This document shows, in pieces, positions 7,820-16,271 of a DNA stretch of 61,913 nt (position 1 is its first letter; every line of letters begins with the position of its first letter). The notes beneath the pieces are model-generated. The model did no database searches. It was not told where the DNA came from and saw only the letters and a list, made by a program, of their open reading frames with translations. A program made the translations under genes and the position numbers. Location: positions 1-61,913 of the forward strand of contig NZ_JAVESS010000018.1 of NCBI RefSeq assembly GCF_034006445.1. The letters run 5' to 3'. Source of the stretch: Desulfovibrio sp. Lineage in GTDB: Bacteria > Desulfobacterota > Desulfovibrionia > Desulfovibrionales > Desulfovibrionaceae.

Positions 7820-9255
7820 AAGGCAAAGAATTGCGGATTGTGGGTTTTCTCTGCAACTGGTGCTCCTATGGCGGCGCCGACACCGCTGGTGTGGCCCGCG
7901 CCACACAGCCCACGGATCTGCGTATCATACGCGTGCCCTGCTCGGGCCGCATCGACCCCTTGTTCATCGTCAAGGCCCTGCTTAACGGGGCGGACGGCGT
8001 GCTGGTTTCCGGCTGCCATCCGCGCGACTGCCACTACGCGGCCGGCAACTTCTACGCCCGCCGCCGTCTTGAGGTGCTCAAGCAGTTCCTGCCCGTACTC
8101 GGCATTGACGACCGCCGCTTTGAATACACCTGGGTTTCGGCTTCCGAAGGCCAGCGCTGGCAGCAAGTGGTGACGCTCTTTACCGACCGCATCCACAAGC
8201 TCGGCCCCGCGCCCAGCCTGGAAGACCCCGAACCGCTGCTCAAGATAGCCGACATGGCGCTTACCTCGCTGCGGCCTCTGGGCACAGGGCAGTCCTCGGC
8301 CCTTGGCGAACTCAAGGACGCCATCAAGGCCAAACTGCCCGAACTGGACATGGTGCTCGGCTGGGGCGAAGGCTATGACGCCGCCCATACCGTGCCCATC
8401 TTCATGAAGACGCCCGAAGACGTGGACAAGCTCGTGTGGGGGCCCTTCAACGTCAACAACCTCGCCGTGTACCTGCCCTCCTTCAAGGGCAAGAAGGTCG
8501 GCATCGTGGTCAAGGGCTGCGACTCCCGCTCCGTGGTGGAACTGCTGCAGGAAAAGCTCATCCGCCGCGAGGACGTGACCATCTTCGCCATGCCCTGCGA
8601 GGGCACGCTGGATATGGCCCGCGTCAACCAGGGTCTTGGCCGGTACACAAAGATCGACAAGGTGGAATATGACGAGGCCGGCGTCACCATCACGGCTGAC
8701 GGCAAGCCCATCCGCTTCTGCATGACCGACTACGCCCAGGGCAAATGCTACGGCTGTACCACGCCCTCGGCGGTGCTGGCCGACACGCGCCTTGGCATGC
8801 CCGTCAAGGTGGAGGCAGGCCCGTACACCCCGCCGGAACTGGCCCTGCTGGACTCCATGAGTCTTGAAGAACGCATGGCCTTCTGGCGCGGCCAGATGGA
8901 TCGCTGCCTGCGCTGCTACGCCTGCCGCAACGCCTGCCCCATGTGCGTCTGCCGCGACTTCTGCGTTTCAGACAGCCGCGACCCGCACTGGATGACGCAG
9001 GACGACAGCGTAAAGGAAAAACTGTTCTTCCAGACCATACACGCCATGCACCTTGCCGGTCGCTGCACGGGCTGCGGCGAATGCCAGCGGGCCTGCCCCG
9101 TGGGCATTCCCATCCTTGCCCTGCGCCAGCAGATCGCCCGCGCCGTGGGCCAGCTCTTTGACGGCTACAAGTCCGGCCTCAATGCCGAAGACGTGCCGCC
9201 GCTGCTGGGCTATGAAGTGGAAGAAAAGAACATCCATGAGAGGGACTGGAAATGA
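7807..9255 (+). CDS. FlxD-FlxC fusion: MvhD-like domain joined to an iron-sulfur subunit
   Basis: The 482-residue protein has two parts. Residues 1-145 are an MvhD/FlxD-type domain (GFLCNWCSYGGADTAG, RVPCSGRIDP, VSGCHPRDCHY; Cys 16, 19, 45, 70, 75), the piece that docks electron donors onto HdrA. The remaining 330 residues are a FlxC-type module: a conserved KGCDSRS segment, CYGC, and two [4Fe-4S] motifs (CLRCYACRNACPMC; CTGCGECQRACPVG). MvhD alone is about 140 residues, so this looks like a fusion of flxD and flxC. The start overlaps hdrA by 13 bases. Role inferred from operon context: link between the NADH-oxidising FlxA/FlxB and HdrA. Confidence 0.85.
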   Translation: MPVLEGKELRIVGFLCNWCSYGGADTAGVARATQPTDLRIIRVPCSGRIDPLFIVKALLNGADGVLVSGCHPRDCHYAAGNFYARRRLEVLKQFLPVLGIDDRRFEYTWVSASEGQRWQQVVTLFTDRIHKLGPAPSLEDPEPLLKIADMALTSLRPLGTGQSSALGELKDAIKAKLPELDMVLGWGEGYDAAHTVPIFMKTPEDVDKLVWGPFNVNNLAVYLPSFKGKKVGIVVKGCDSRSVVELLQEKLIRREDVTIFAMPCEGTLDMARVNQGLGRYTKIDKVEYDEAGVTITADGKPIRFCMTDYAQGKCYGCTTPSAVLADTRLGMPVKVEAGPYTPPELALLDSMSLEERMAFWRGQMDRCLRCYACRNACPMCVCRDFCVSDSRDPHWMTQDDSVKEKLFFQTIHAMHLAGRCTGCGECQRACPVGIPILALRQQIARAVGQLFDGYKSGLNAEDVPPLLGYEVEEKNIHERDWK

Positions 9256-10325
9256 GCATGACCCGATTTGTAACCCCCGACGGTTTGCCCGCCTTTCTGG
9301 CCTTTCTCTCGCAACAAGGCAATCGCGTGCTTGTGCCCGTGGAAAAGCCTGCGGCCAAGCGCTCGGTGGTCTTTGAACCCTGGCGCGAAGGCATGGCCTT
9401 CACCCTTGAAAAAGCCACCGTGCCCGCCAAGGAGGCCGTGCTGCCCCAGAGCGAAACCCTGGTGCGCTATAAAAAAAGCAAAGATCCGGAAAATCCGGCC
9501 CGCGTCTCCATGCAGCTTGACGACAAGCCCGAGGCAGAGGCCACGGTGGTTTTCGCCACCCGCCCCTGCGACGCGCGCGGCTACGTCGTCCTTGACCGGC
9601 CCTATCTCAAGGGGCCCTTCGCCGACCCCTACTACAAGGCCCGGCGCGAGGCGCTCACCGTCATCAGCCTGACCTGCAACTCCGGCTGCAATACCTGCTT
9701 CTGCCACTGGGTTGGCGGCGGCCCCACCTCTCCCGAAGGTTCGGACATCCTCATGACCGAAATCGAGGGCGGCTACGTGCTGCAGGCCATCACCCCCAAG
9801 GGTGAGGAACTGCTGGCCGCCTCTTCGCTGGAAGACGGCGCTGACCGCTTCTCCAAGGTTGAGGAAGTGCGCAAGGCGGCCTGGGCCAGCCTTGTGCCCG
9901 CCCCCAATATCAAGGAAGCCCCGGAAAAACTGGCGGCCCTGTTCACGGATGTGGAGTTCTGGCAAAACCAGACCGACCGTTGCCTGTCCTGCGGCGCATG
10001 CACCTACTTCTGCCCCACCTGCTATTGCTTCAACATCACCGACGAAGGTGAAGGTCTGAGCGAAAAAGGCGGCCGCCGCCTGCGCAGCTGGGACAACTGC
10101 ATGTCGTCGCTGTTCACGCGTGAGGCCAGCGGGCATAACCCCCGCACCGTAAAGGCCTTTCGCATGCGCAACCGCGTTTCGCACAAGTACTCCACCTATC
10201 CTGAAAACTGGGGTTCGTTCTCCTGCAGCGGCTGTGGCCGGTGCATCAGCAACTGCCCCGTCTGTCTGGACATCCGCGCCATCGTACTGGCAGCGCTGGA
10301 AGCCAAGCAGCCCAAAGCCGAGTAG
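9252..10325 (+). CDS. flxB: FlxB-like iron-sulfur protein (AsrA/HydB-type)
   Basis: The 357-residue cytosolic protein resembles anaerobic sulfite reductase subunit A and the HydB electron-transfer family. It has an N-terminal region with TRPCDARGY and CNSGCNTCFCHW, then two ferredoxin motifs (CLSCGACTYFCPTC; CSGCGRCISNCPVC). It has a 4-base overlap with the preceding gene and ends 8 bases before flxA. In Flx-Hdr complexes this subunit relays electrons from the flavin/NADH subunit FlxA. No redox-site cysteine appears to be missing. Confidence 0.88.
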   Translation: MSMTRFVTPDGLPAFLAFLSQQGNRVLVPVEKPAAKRSVVFEPWREGMAFTLEKATVPAKEAVLPQSETLVRYKKSKDPENPARVSMQLDDKPEAEATVVFATRPCDARGYVVLDRPYLKGPFADPYYKARREALTVISLTCNSGCNTCFCHWVGGGPTSPEGSDILMTEIEGGYVLQAITPKGEELLAASSLEDGADRFSKVEEVRKAAWASLVPAPNIKEAPEKLAALFTDVEFWQNQTDRCLSCGACTYFCPTCYCFNITDEGEGLSEKGGRRLRSWDNCMSSLFTREASGHNPRTVKAFRMRNRVSHKYSTYPENWGSFSCSGCGRCISNCPVCLDIRAIVLAALEAKQPKAE

Positions 10326-10333
10326 GAGCAGAC

Positions 10334-11344
10334 ATGGCAACCAAGAAGAATACTACCAAAGCCACAAACGACTCCCAGGCGGCCGCTCCCGCAGCTGCGG
10401 CCAAGGCCGCTGAAGTCCAGACCGAGGCGGCAAAGCCCGAAGCCGCGCAGGCGGCTGCGCCCAAAGCCCAGGCCAAGGGCGGCATGCTGCGTGAAATAAC
10501 GCCCCGCCCGCAACCTTCGGGCAACCCGTACCTGCCCATGCCCGCCACCGTGGCTGAAGTTATTCAGGAGACAGGCAACATCCGCACCCTTCGCGTGGTG
10601 CTCGACGACGCCGACGCCATGAAAAACTTCACCTACGAACCCGGCCAGGTGGGGCAGTTCTCCGTCTTTGGCGCGGGCGAATCCACCTTTGTCATCAACT
10701 CGCCGCCGTCGCAGAAGAACTATCTGCAGTTCTCCGTCATGCAGGCAGGGGAAGTCACCGCCGCCATCCACCGCCTGTCGCCCGGCGACAAGGTGGGCGT
10801 GCGCGCGCCGCTGGGCAACTTCTTTCCCTACAATGACTGGAAGGGCAAGGACATCTTCTTCGTGGGCGGCGGCATCGGCATGGCCCCCATCCGCACCATC
10901 ATGATGCACATTCTGGAAAACAGGAAGGATTACGGCAAGGTGAGCCTGCTCTACGGCGCGCGCACCCCCCGCGACATGGCCTTCAGCTATGAAACTGAAG
11001 ACTGGCTGCGCCGCGACGATCTGGACTGCACCCTGTGCATCGACGCGCCCTTTGAAGGCTGGGAACACAAGGTCGGCCTTATCCCCAACGTGCTTACCGA
11101 ACTGAACCCTGACCCCAAAAACTGCGTGGCCGTGCTCTGCGGGCCGCCCATCATGATCAAGTTCACGGTGCAGGCTCTGGAAAAACTCAAGTTCGCCCCG
11201 GAAAACATCGTCACCACCCTTGAAAAGCGCATGAAGTGCGGCATCGGCATCTGTGGCCGCTGCAACATCGGCGGGCGCTACGTCTGCGTGGACGGCCCGG
11301 TGTTTACCTGGAAAGAACTGCAGGAACTGCCGCCTGAAATGTAG
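10334..11344 (+). CDS. flxA: FlxA-like FAD/NAD(P)-binding subunit
   Basis: The 336-residue protein has a ferredoxin-NADP reductase fold: an FAD region (TYEPGQVGQFSVFG), a pyridine nucleotide loop (GGGIGMAPIRTI), and a C-terminal PyrK-type [2Fe-2S] site (CGIGICGRCNIGGRYVC). It would oxidise NADH and feed FlxB and HdrA. ATG 10334 follows AGGAG and is chosen over upstream in-frame codons that overlap flxB. Residues 2-55 are an Ala/Lys/Glu/Gln-rich low-complexity extension outside the enzyme fold, probably disordered. It is the last gene of the operon; the terminator starts 26 bases later. Confidence 0.9.
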   Translation: MATKKNTTKATNDSQAAAPAAAAKAAEVQTEAAKPEAAQAAAPKAQAKGGMLREITPRPQPSGNPYLPMPATVAEVIQETGNIRTLRVVLDDADAMKNFTYEPGQVGQFSVFGAGESTFVINSPPSQKNYLQFSVMQAGEVTAAIHRLSPGDKVGVRAPLGNFFPYNDWKGKDIFFVGGGIGMAPIRTIMMHILENRKDYGKVSLLYGARTPRDMAFSYETEDWLRRDDLDCTLCIDAPFEGWEHKVGLIPNVLTELNPDPKNCVAVLCGPPIMIKFTVQALEKLKFAPENIVTTLEKRMKCGIGICGRCNIGGRYVCVDGPVFTWKELQELPPEM

Positions 11345-11370
11345 CAGATGTTGAGAGTGAGATGAGTTAT

Positions 11371-11410
11371 GGGGAGGGGCCTTTAAAAAGGCCCCTCCCC
11401 TTGTTTGTTT
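11371..11410. terminator. Terminator of the hdr-flx operon
   Basis: The inverted repeat 11371-11384 / 11387-11400 (GGGGAGGGGCCTTT and its exact complement) has a 2-base loop and is followed by TTGTTTGTTT. The perfect 14-bp stem marks the end of the six-gene transcript. Confidence 0.92.
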
Positions 11411-11453
11411 ATATGCCATGCGGGCAAGGGCAAGTGGAGCGTTGTACTGCTTT

Positions 11454-11517
11454 GTGGGGGAGGGACCCTTTTGTAAAAGGGTCTCCTCCCCCACGCCCCC
11501 ACCCCCTAAAACTTTTA
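11454..11517 (-). repeat. Repeat family A, copy 1
   Basis: Hairpin GTGGGGGAGGGACCC...TTTT with its complement (11454-11494), then CCCCCACCCCCTAAAACTTTT. The same unit recurs at 16209, 35602, 46875 and 59255; this copy and 46875 are in one orientation and the other three in the opposite. It directly precedes family B copy 1. Confidence 0.85.
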
Positions 11518-11523
11518 ATTTTA

Positions 11524-11670
11524 GGGAAACGCTGATTTATTCCGTTTGGCGGACTTGCTTCACTTTTTTTGAAACAGTCGAGGACGGAAGAGTCCACTCC
11601 TGCTTCAAAAAAAGATCGCGCCTTGCCAAACGAAACAACTGCGCGTTTCCAAGAGGCCCTTTAATCAGTG
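11524..11670 (-). repeat. Repeat family B (MITE-like), copy 1
   Basis: This 147-bp element is near-palindromic over its whole length. The ends are GGAAACGCTGATT on one side and the complement of a CACTGATTAAAG-type end on the other; this copy lacks the outermost GGAAG. The interior arms (TTTTTTTGAA, CCGTTTGGC) also pair. Reverse orientation relative to the copies at 17594, 35672 and 51889. A short open frame in it (MDSSVLDCFKKSE...) recurs in other copies and is a by-product of the repeat. Confidence 0.85.
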
Positions 11671-11909
11671 TCTTCTTTTGTTCCTGTTTCAGCCTCTTGC
11701 AGAAAACCTTCTGCCCCACAACAGGATTCGCAGCAGGCTGAGCCACACATCACTCAATGATAAAACTACCCTAACTAGCAGTGATTTTTCTCTTCCCAGG
11801 CGTAAGAGAAAAACACTGGAAATCATTCCTGAAATATGTTCCCATACTAAAAAACTATGAATGCACGCGGACTCGTCCCGCCCCCACTACACATTGCCAC
11901 GGAGAAGAC

Positions 11910-12437
11910 ATGCGTCACCCCCATACCACAGGATATTCCACCGCCAAGGCCATACCCCACCCCTTTGACCGGCAGATGCTCGCCCTGATACTGACGGCCC
12001 TTGCCCTTTGCTGTGCGCTCTTTGCCGCCCCTGCCCATGCCGGGCCTTTCGGCAACCTCTTCAGCAAGGAAACCGTGCTGGAGGTCAAGGACGGGGCCGT
12101 TTCGCTGCCCGTGTCCGACGTGAGCGCCAAGGCTTCCTTCTACAAAGTGAAAATTGACGGAACCGACGTGATCTTTTTTGCCCTGCTGGACTCCGCCGGA
12201 AAAGTGCGCGTGGCTCTCGATGTCTGCGATTCCTGCTGGCAGTCGGGCAAGGGATACAAACAGCAGGGCGATTCAATGGTCTGCCAGAACTGCGGCCAGG
12301 CTTTTCATGCCGACCGCATCGGCCTCCGCAAGGGCGGCTGCAATCCGCACCCCGTGGCCTACAGCCTTGCAGACGCTGCCGTTGTCATTCCGGTGACGGA
12401 ACTACAGGCTGGCGTCAGGTATTTCGGGGCCCGGTAA
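11910..12437 (+). CDS. Membrane-anchored DUF2318 cysteine-rich metal/Fe-S protein
   Basis: The 175-residue protein has an N-terminal hydrophobic segment (about residues 22-43, ending APAHA) and then a DUF2318 domain. Five cysteines are in the family pattern: CDSCW (106, 109), CQNCG (125, 128) and GGCNPHP (144), with His in FHADRIG. DUF2318 genes neighbour MacB/FtsX-type permeases and an ATPase in FetMP/P19-type iron uptake loci (e.g. the Campylobacter p19 region). That arrangement is seen here (3 bases to the permease), but the P19 and Ftr1 parts are absent. ATG 11910 has GGAG upstream; longer in-frame starts lack a ribosome site. Role inferred: redox or metal delivery at the outer face of the membrane. 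Confidence 0.82.
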   Translation: MRHPHTTGYSTAKAIPHPFDRQMLALILTALALCCALFAAPAHAGPFGNLFSKETVLEVKDGAVSLPVSDVSAKASFYKVKIDGTDVIFFALLDSAGKVRVALDVCDSCWQSGKGYKQQGDSMVCQNCGQAFHADRIGLRKGGCNPHPVAYSLADAAVVIPVTELQAGVRYFGAR

Positions 12438-12440
12438 CAC

Positions 12441-14189
12441 ATGAACATCATAACCATTCCCTTACGCTGCCTGCGGCAGAAATGGGGGCGTTCCGCCGCG
12501 CTGCTGTCCGTCTTTCTGCTCGGCGTGGCGGCCATTACCGCCCTCAACAACGTGTCTTCCTCCGTGGCCGAAGGCTTTGAAAAAAAACTCAGCGCCTTCG
12601 GTGCCAACATCGCCATTACCCCCAAGAGGGAAACCCTCCAGATTTCCTATGGCGGCATCCCGCTTGGCAACGCCACGGTGGACAACGGCTATATTCCCCT
12701 GGCCGAAACCCAGCGCGCCATTGAGGGCATCCCGCTCCGGGACAGGATATCCGTGGTGGCCCCCAAGCTCGCGGGCCTTGTGGCCTTTGCCGCAGAGGCA
12801 GGCGAAACCACGGTGCTTGTGCCCCTGGTGGGGGTGAATTTCGACTCTGAAGTGGAGTTGAAGCAGTTCTGGCATGCAAGGGGAGCCATCCCCGGCGTTG
12901 CAACCATGCAGGCCCCAGACCCGCTCATGCAGCGCATGGAAGAACAGCACGCCAAACACGCCAGCCAGACTGATGTGCCCCCCAAAGACACGGCGGGCAC
13001 GCCCGCGCCAGACTCCAACATGACGGCCCCCAACGCGCATGGCTCGAACATGACCGCCGCCAATATGGTGGACGCTTCCGCTCCCGGCCCAGACACGGAA
13101 GGAGCGGCCACGGCAGGCACGGGCATGGCAGACACAGCAGGCACCAACATGGCGGGCACAGACGTGGCTCCCGTGCCCATTGCCCCCAACTCCGTTTCCA
13201 CCACAGACGAGAACGACGACTGCTGCGCGGGCATTATGGACATCCCTGACTTCCATGCGGGACAACCAGGACACGCAGGGTACGCTGCACAGGATTTCAA
13301 TCCCGCGCAGGCAGACATGGGCCATACCGCCATGCTGGACGCCGCACGGCCTGACGGGCAGGGCCTCGACCATACCGCGCCCAGCGCACAACACGCCGTG
13401 CCCGGTGAGCAGCATACCGCGCCGCAGCAGACCGCATCACAGCACCCGGATCAGACGCTTACACCTGAGCGCCATCTGCTGGCCGGAGCAACCGTGGCGG
13501 AGCGCCTCAAGCTCAGCCCCGGGCAGGCAATCTGGCTCAATGGTGCGCAATATCTTGTGGAGGGCGTGCTGCAACCCACGGGCAGCGATGACGACAGCGT
13601 TCTTTTTGCCCATCTGCCTGAAGCGCAGAAACTTTTTCACGCGCCCGACGCCGCCAGCTTTATTGAAGTGGCCGCGCTCTGCTCCGGCTGCCCCATTGAG
13701 GATATTGTCAGCGAACTGGGCGCGGCCCTGCCCGGCCAGGACATCCGGGCCTTGCGGCAGGTGGTGGCCCAGCGCATGTACTCCATTTCCTTTGCGCAGA
13801 ACATGGCCCTTGTGGTTACGGTGGTCATCCTGTTCTCCGCATGCGTCATGGTGGTCATGTCCATGCTGGTTTCCGTCAACGAGCGCCGCAAGGAAATCGG
13901 CCTGCTGCGCGCTGTGGGCTTTTCGCGGCGGGCGGTCTTCTTCATCTTTGCCGCCGAAGCCCTTGTTATCGGCTTTCTGGCAGGCGTGGCGGGATACGCG
14001 GCGGGATACTTTGCGGGCAGCAAGGTGCTTGTGGCCATGCAGATAGAGGCTGCGGCCTATCCGGCCTTTTCCTTCGCGGCCCTGTTCGGCTACGGACTGA
14101 TGGCAAGCGCCCTGGCTGTGCTGGCCGCCGCATTTCCCGCATACAAGGCGGCGCGCGCCAACCCGGCGGAAGCGCTTACGTCGCTGTAG
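12441..14189 (+). CDS. MacB/FtsX-type ABC permease with His/Met-rich periplasmic insert
   Basis: The 582-residue protein has MacB topology: one N-terminal TM (about residues 17-37), a long periplasmic domain, and three C-terminal TMs (about 450-475, 495-520, 545-570). The C-terminus carries the FtsX-family signature (NERRKEIGLLRAVGFSRRAV, then AARANPAEAL). Residues about 156-340 are an extra low-complexity block rich in Met, His, Asp and Ala, with degenerate repeats (NMTA, GTGMADTAGTNMAGTD), a DDCC pair and several spaced His (DFHAGQPGHAG, DHTAPSAQHAV). Relatives of this locus are about 190 residues shorter. It probably works with the DUF2318 protein and the ATPase at 14354 on a metal or metal complex; the block itself looks metal-binding. 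Confidence 0.85.
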   Translation: MNIITIPLRCLRQKWGRSAALLSVFLLGVAAITALNNVSSSVAEGFEKKLSAFGANIAITPKRETLQISYGGIPLGNATVDNGYIPLAETQRAIEGIPLRDRISVVAPKLAGLVAFAAEAGETTVLVPLVGVNFDSEVELKQFWHARGAIPGVATMQAPDPLMQRMEEQHAKHASQTDVPPKDTAGTPAPDSNMTAPNAHGSNMTAANMVDASAPGPDTEGAATAGTGMADTAGTNMAGTDVAPVPIAPNSVSTTDENDDCCAGIMDIPDFHAGQPGHAGYAAQDFNPAQADMGHTAMLDAARPDGQGLDHTAPSAQHAVPGEQHTAPQQTASQHPDQTLTPERHLLAGATVAERLKLSPGQAIWLNGAQYLVEGVLQPTGSDDDSVLFAHLPEAQKLFHAPDAASFIEVAALCSGCPIEDIVSELGAALPGQDIRALRQVVAQRMYSISFAQNMALVVTVVILFSACVMVVMSMLVSVNERRKEIGLLRAVGFSRRAVFFIFAAEALVIGFLAGVAGYAAGYFAGSKVLVAMQIEAAAYPAFSFAALFGYGLMASALAVLAAAFPAYKAARANPAEALTSL

Positions 14190-14204
14190 CCCTTGGAACA
14201 GAAT

Positions 14205-14340
14205 GACGTTGAGAATAGGCATTCTCAACGTTTTAGGCGCGCCCGTTACGGCGTTTAACCACGCAGATAAACTGCGTTTACGCCTCCACGGCGGGCGTCT
14301 GCCCGCAGCCGCCACAGCATTTCAAAATTGAAATGCTCTA
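14205..14340 (+). repeat. Repeat family C, copy 1
   Basis: Composite element: palindrome ACGTTGAGAATAGGCATTCTCAACGT (14205-14230, written here as its two arms ACGTTGAGAAT and ATTCTCAACGT), a CGCAGATAAACTGCG hairpin near 14261, a GGCGGGC/GCCCGC region, and GCATTTCAAAATTGAAATGC (14317-14336). The same order of parts recurs at 15860 (partial), 16022 and, inverted, 17421. It lies between the permease and its ATPase. Confidence 0.75.
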
Positions 14341-14353
14341 AAAGGATACATAT

Positions 14354-15034
14354 ATGCTTGAAGCAATTGATATAGTTAAATCCTACCGCGCGGGCGGCCA
14401 GGCCGCGCCCGTGTTGCGCGGGGTAAACCTGCGCATTGAAGAAGGCGAGTTTGTGGCAGTGACGGGCCGTTCCGGGTCTGGAAAGTCCACCATGCTCAAT
14501 GTGCTCTCCACCCTTACGGAACCGGACAGCGGTCAGGTGCTGTTTCAGGGGGCCGACCTTGCCGCCATGCGCGAACAGGAGCGCGACCACCTGCGCAACA
14601 ACGCCTTTGCCATGATTTTTCAGGCCCACCACCTTATGCCCTACCTGTCGGTGCTGGAAAACGTCCTGTTGCCGGGGGCCAACGGCTTTCGCGGCATCAG
14701 CGCGCAGCAGCGTCAAAGGGCCGTAAGCTGCCTTGAGCGCGTGGGCCTGGGGCACAAGAAACACAGTCTGCCTTCCGAGCTTTCGGGCGGCGAACAGCAG
14801 CGTGTGGCCATTGCGCGGGGCCTCGCATCCGACCCGCGCATACTTTTTGCCGACGAGCCAACGGGCAGCCTGGACATGGCCACAGGCGATTCCATCATGC
14901 AGCTTTTGCGTGAACTCAATGGTGAAGGCTTGACCATCGTCATGGTCACTCATAATCCCGACTATGCGGCGCTGGCCGGGCGTTGCGTCCAGATGCGTGA
15001 AGGGCGCGTGCTGTCGGACGGCACTCCGGCATAG
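14354..15034 (+). CDS. LolD/MacB-type ABC transporter ATPase
   Basis: The 226-residue ATPase has Walker A GRSGSGKST (about 37-45), Q-loop FQAHHLMPYLSV, signature LSGGEQQRVAIARG, Walker B ILFADEPTGSLD and the switch His in VMVTHNPD. It belongs to the subfamily that powers MacB/LolCE/FtsX permeases, so its partner is the permease at 12441. It is separated from that permease by a family C repeat rather than joined to it. The start ATG 14354 follows AAAGGA. Confidence 0.9.
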   Translation: MLEAIDIVKSYRAGGQAAPVLRGVNLRIEEGEFVAVTGRSGSGKSTMLNVLSTLTEPDSGQVLFQGADLAAMREQERDHLRNNAFAMIFQAHHLMPYLSVLENVLLPGANGFRGISAQQRQRAVSCLERVGLGHKKHSLPSELSGGEQQRVAIARGLASDPRILFADEPTGSLDMATGDSIMQLLRELNGEGLTIVMVTHNPDYAALAGRCVQMREGRVLSDGTPA

Positions 15035-15279
15035 GCGTCACTCCTGCACAGGCGGCATCTGTTGGGCGACGCTCGAGCATAACCGACAAAGGATAGCCCA
15101 ATCGGTTAAGCGGCTTAAAAAGATGAACTCAAACTGGCAAACCCGCTCGCCTGGCCCGTGAGCGGGGTATGCCCCATGCCTGCCCGATCCAGCGCCACCC
15201 CCTGAGGCAAGGTATTGCCTGTTGACAGACGCGCCCCTGTGGGTAATGGAAGAACAAGTCTTTCACCAAGGGAGTATCC

Positions 15280-15819
15280 ATGAAGAACGTTCTTGTTCTC
15301 TGTTGCCTGCTGCTGAGCCTGCCTGTGGCGGCTCAGGCCGCCAATGACAAAATCTCGCCCAATAGCTTCATATGCGCCGAGCTTGTGACCATGCCCATGA
15401 CGGACGGCGGCCAGCCGCCCATATTCGAGGCGCTTCAGATCGACGGCTACGTCAGCGCTGGCGCGGGCGACGCCGCTGCCCACCCCGACATTCTGGCCCC
15501 GCTGCTTACCGGCGTATACACGTACTGTCAGAGCCACCCCACCGACAAGGTTGCCGACATCTGGGCCAAGGCGCGCAAGTCCCAGGACATACCCAAGGAC
15601 GACACCTGGCAGGCGGACAAAACCAAGTGCAGCGACTACAACGCCGACCCCGACAACGGCAGCGGCTTTGTGATCTGGCTGGACGGCTATAATCGCGGCA
15701 AGAACAAAACCGAAGCCTCTGTGCTTAGCAGCGACGCCACCCTCAAGGCATTTCTGGACGCCTGCGTCAAGCAGCCGGACGCCCTCATGCTGGACGTGCT
15801 GGCCAAGAGCGCCAAGTAG
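15280..15819 (+). CDS. Periplasmic tandem HdeA-like protein
   Basis: The 179-residue secreted protein has a clear signal peptide (residues 1-20, ending AAQA). The mature part looks like two HdeA/HdeB-type units: residues 25-100 (ISPNSFICAEL...YTYCQSHP; Cys 32 and 83) and 113-175 (KTKCSDY...FLDACVKQP; Cys 117 and 162). Each has one Cys pair about 45-51 residues apart, as in HdeA where a disulfide ties the small helical fold. HdeA/B are periplasmic acid-stress chaperones. The family assignment is by pattern only; a doubled form is unusual. Start ATG 15280 follows AAGGGAG. It stands alone, followed by repeat C2 and a terminator. Confidence 0.65.
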   Translation: MKNVLVLCCLLLSLPVAAQAANDKISPNSFICAELVTMPMTDGGQPPIFEALQIDGYVSAGAGDAAAHPDILAPLLTGVYTYCQSHPTDKVADIWAKARKSQDIPKDDTWQADKTKCSDYNADPDNGSGFVIWLDGYNRGKNKTEASVLSSDATLKAFLDACVKQPDALMLDVLAKSAK

Positions 15820-15859
15820 CCCACATAAAGAGTTCTTTGCCACCCAATAGCGCCATCAG

Positions 15860-15919
15860 CTTTGAGAATATACATTCTCAAAATTTACACTACGCTCGCT
15901 TCGACGCTTAATCGCGCAA
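15860..15919 (+). repeat. Repeat family C, copy 2 (partial)
   Basis: CTTTGAGAATATACATTCTCAAA plus the ACTACGCTCGCTTCGACG segment match the left third of copy 3 at 16022; the rest is missing. It lies just after the HdeA-like gene. Confidence 0.65.
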
Positions 15920-15940
15920 GCAACCAGCGGTACAATCTGA

Positions 15941-15976
15941 AAAAGCAGCCGTCTCCTTGGAGACGGCTGCTTTTTT
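15941..15976. terminator. Strong terminator after the HdeA-like gene
   Basis: AAAAGCAGCCGTCTCC (15941-15956) and its exact complement (15959-15974), 2-base loop, ending in six T. Perfect 16-bp stem. Confidence 0.92.
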
Positions 15977-16021
15977 GCGCGGGTTCCGCGCGGGCCTTTG
16001 ATCTTTTTCTTTTGTCCTAGG

Positions 16022-16169
16022 GCAGATTAACTTTGAGAATGTACATTCTCAAAGTTTAAGGCACGCTCACTACGGCGTTTAACCGCGCAGATAAACTGCG
16101 CATACGCCTTCGCGGCGGACGCCTGCTCACGCAGTCGCCGGAGCAATTTCAATGTAAAATTGCTCTAGG
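16022..16169 (+). repeat. Repeat family C, copy 3
   Basis: Starts GATTAACTTTGAGAATGTAC with the perfect palindrome CTTTGAGAATGTACATTCTCAAAG (arms CTTTGAGAATGT and ACATTCTCAAAG). It continues with CGCGCAGATAAACTGCG, a GGCGGACGCC region and AGCAATTT...AAATTGCT. An inverted copy lies at 17421-17592, so the two bracket the AEC carrier gene. Confidence 0.8.
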
Positions 16170-16208
16170 GCAATTAACTCATTTCATTCATTAACGTGCG
16201 CTAAAAAT

Positions 16209-16271
16209 AAAAGTTTTAGGGGGTGGGGGCGTGGGGGAGGAGACCCTTTTGCAAAAGGGTCTCTCCCCCAC
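16209..16271 (+). repeat. Repeat family A, copy 2
   Basis: AAAAGTTTTAGGGGGTGGGG then the GTGGGGGAGGAGACCC hairpin. It is nearly identical to the copy at 59255. It lies downstream of the AEC carrier (minus strand), where the hairpin could end that transcript. Confidence 0.85.

Noticed and set aside
11524..11670. Family B copy considered as a complete insertion sequence
   Set aside because: It is only about 150 bp with no transposase coding capacity; MITE-like at most.
15035..15279. Search of intergenic regions for tRNA or rRNA genes
   Set aside because: No cloverleaf with a GTTCGA-type T arm was seen here or in the other gaps; a GATAGCCCAATCGGTTAAG fragment near 15092 lacks the rest of a tRNA.
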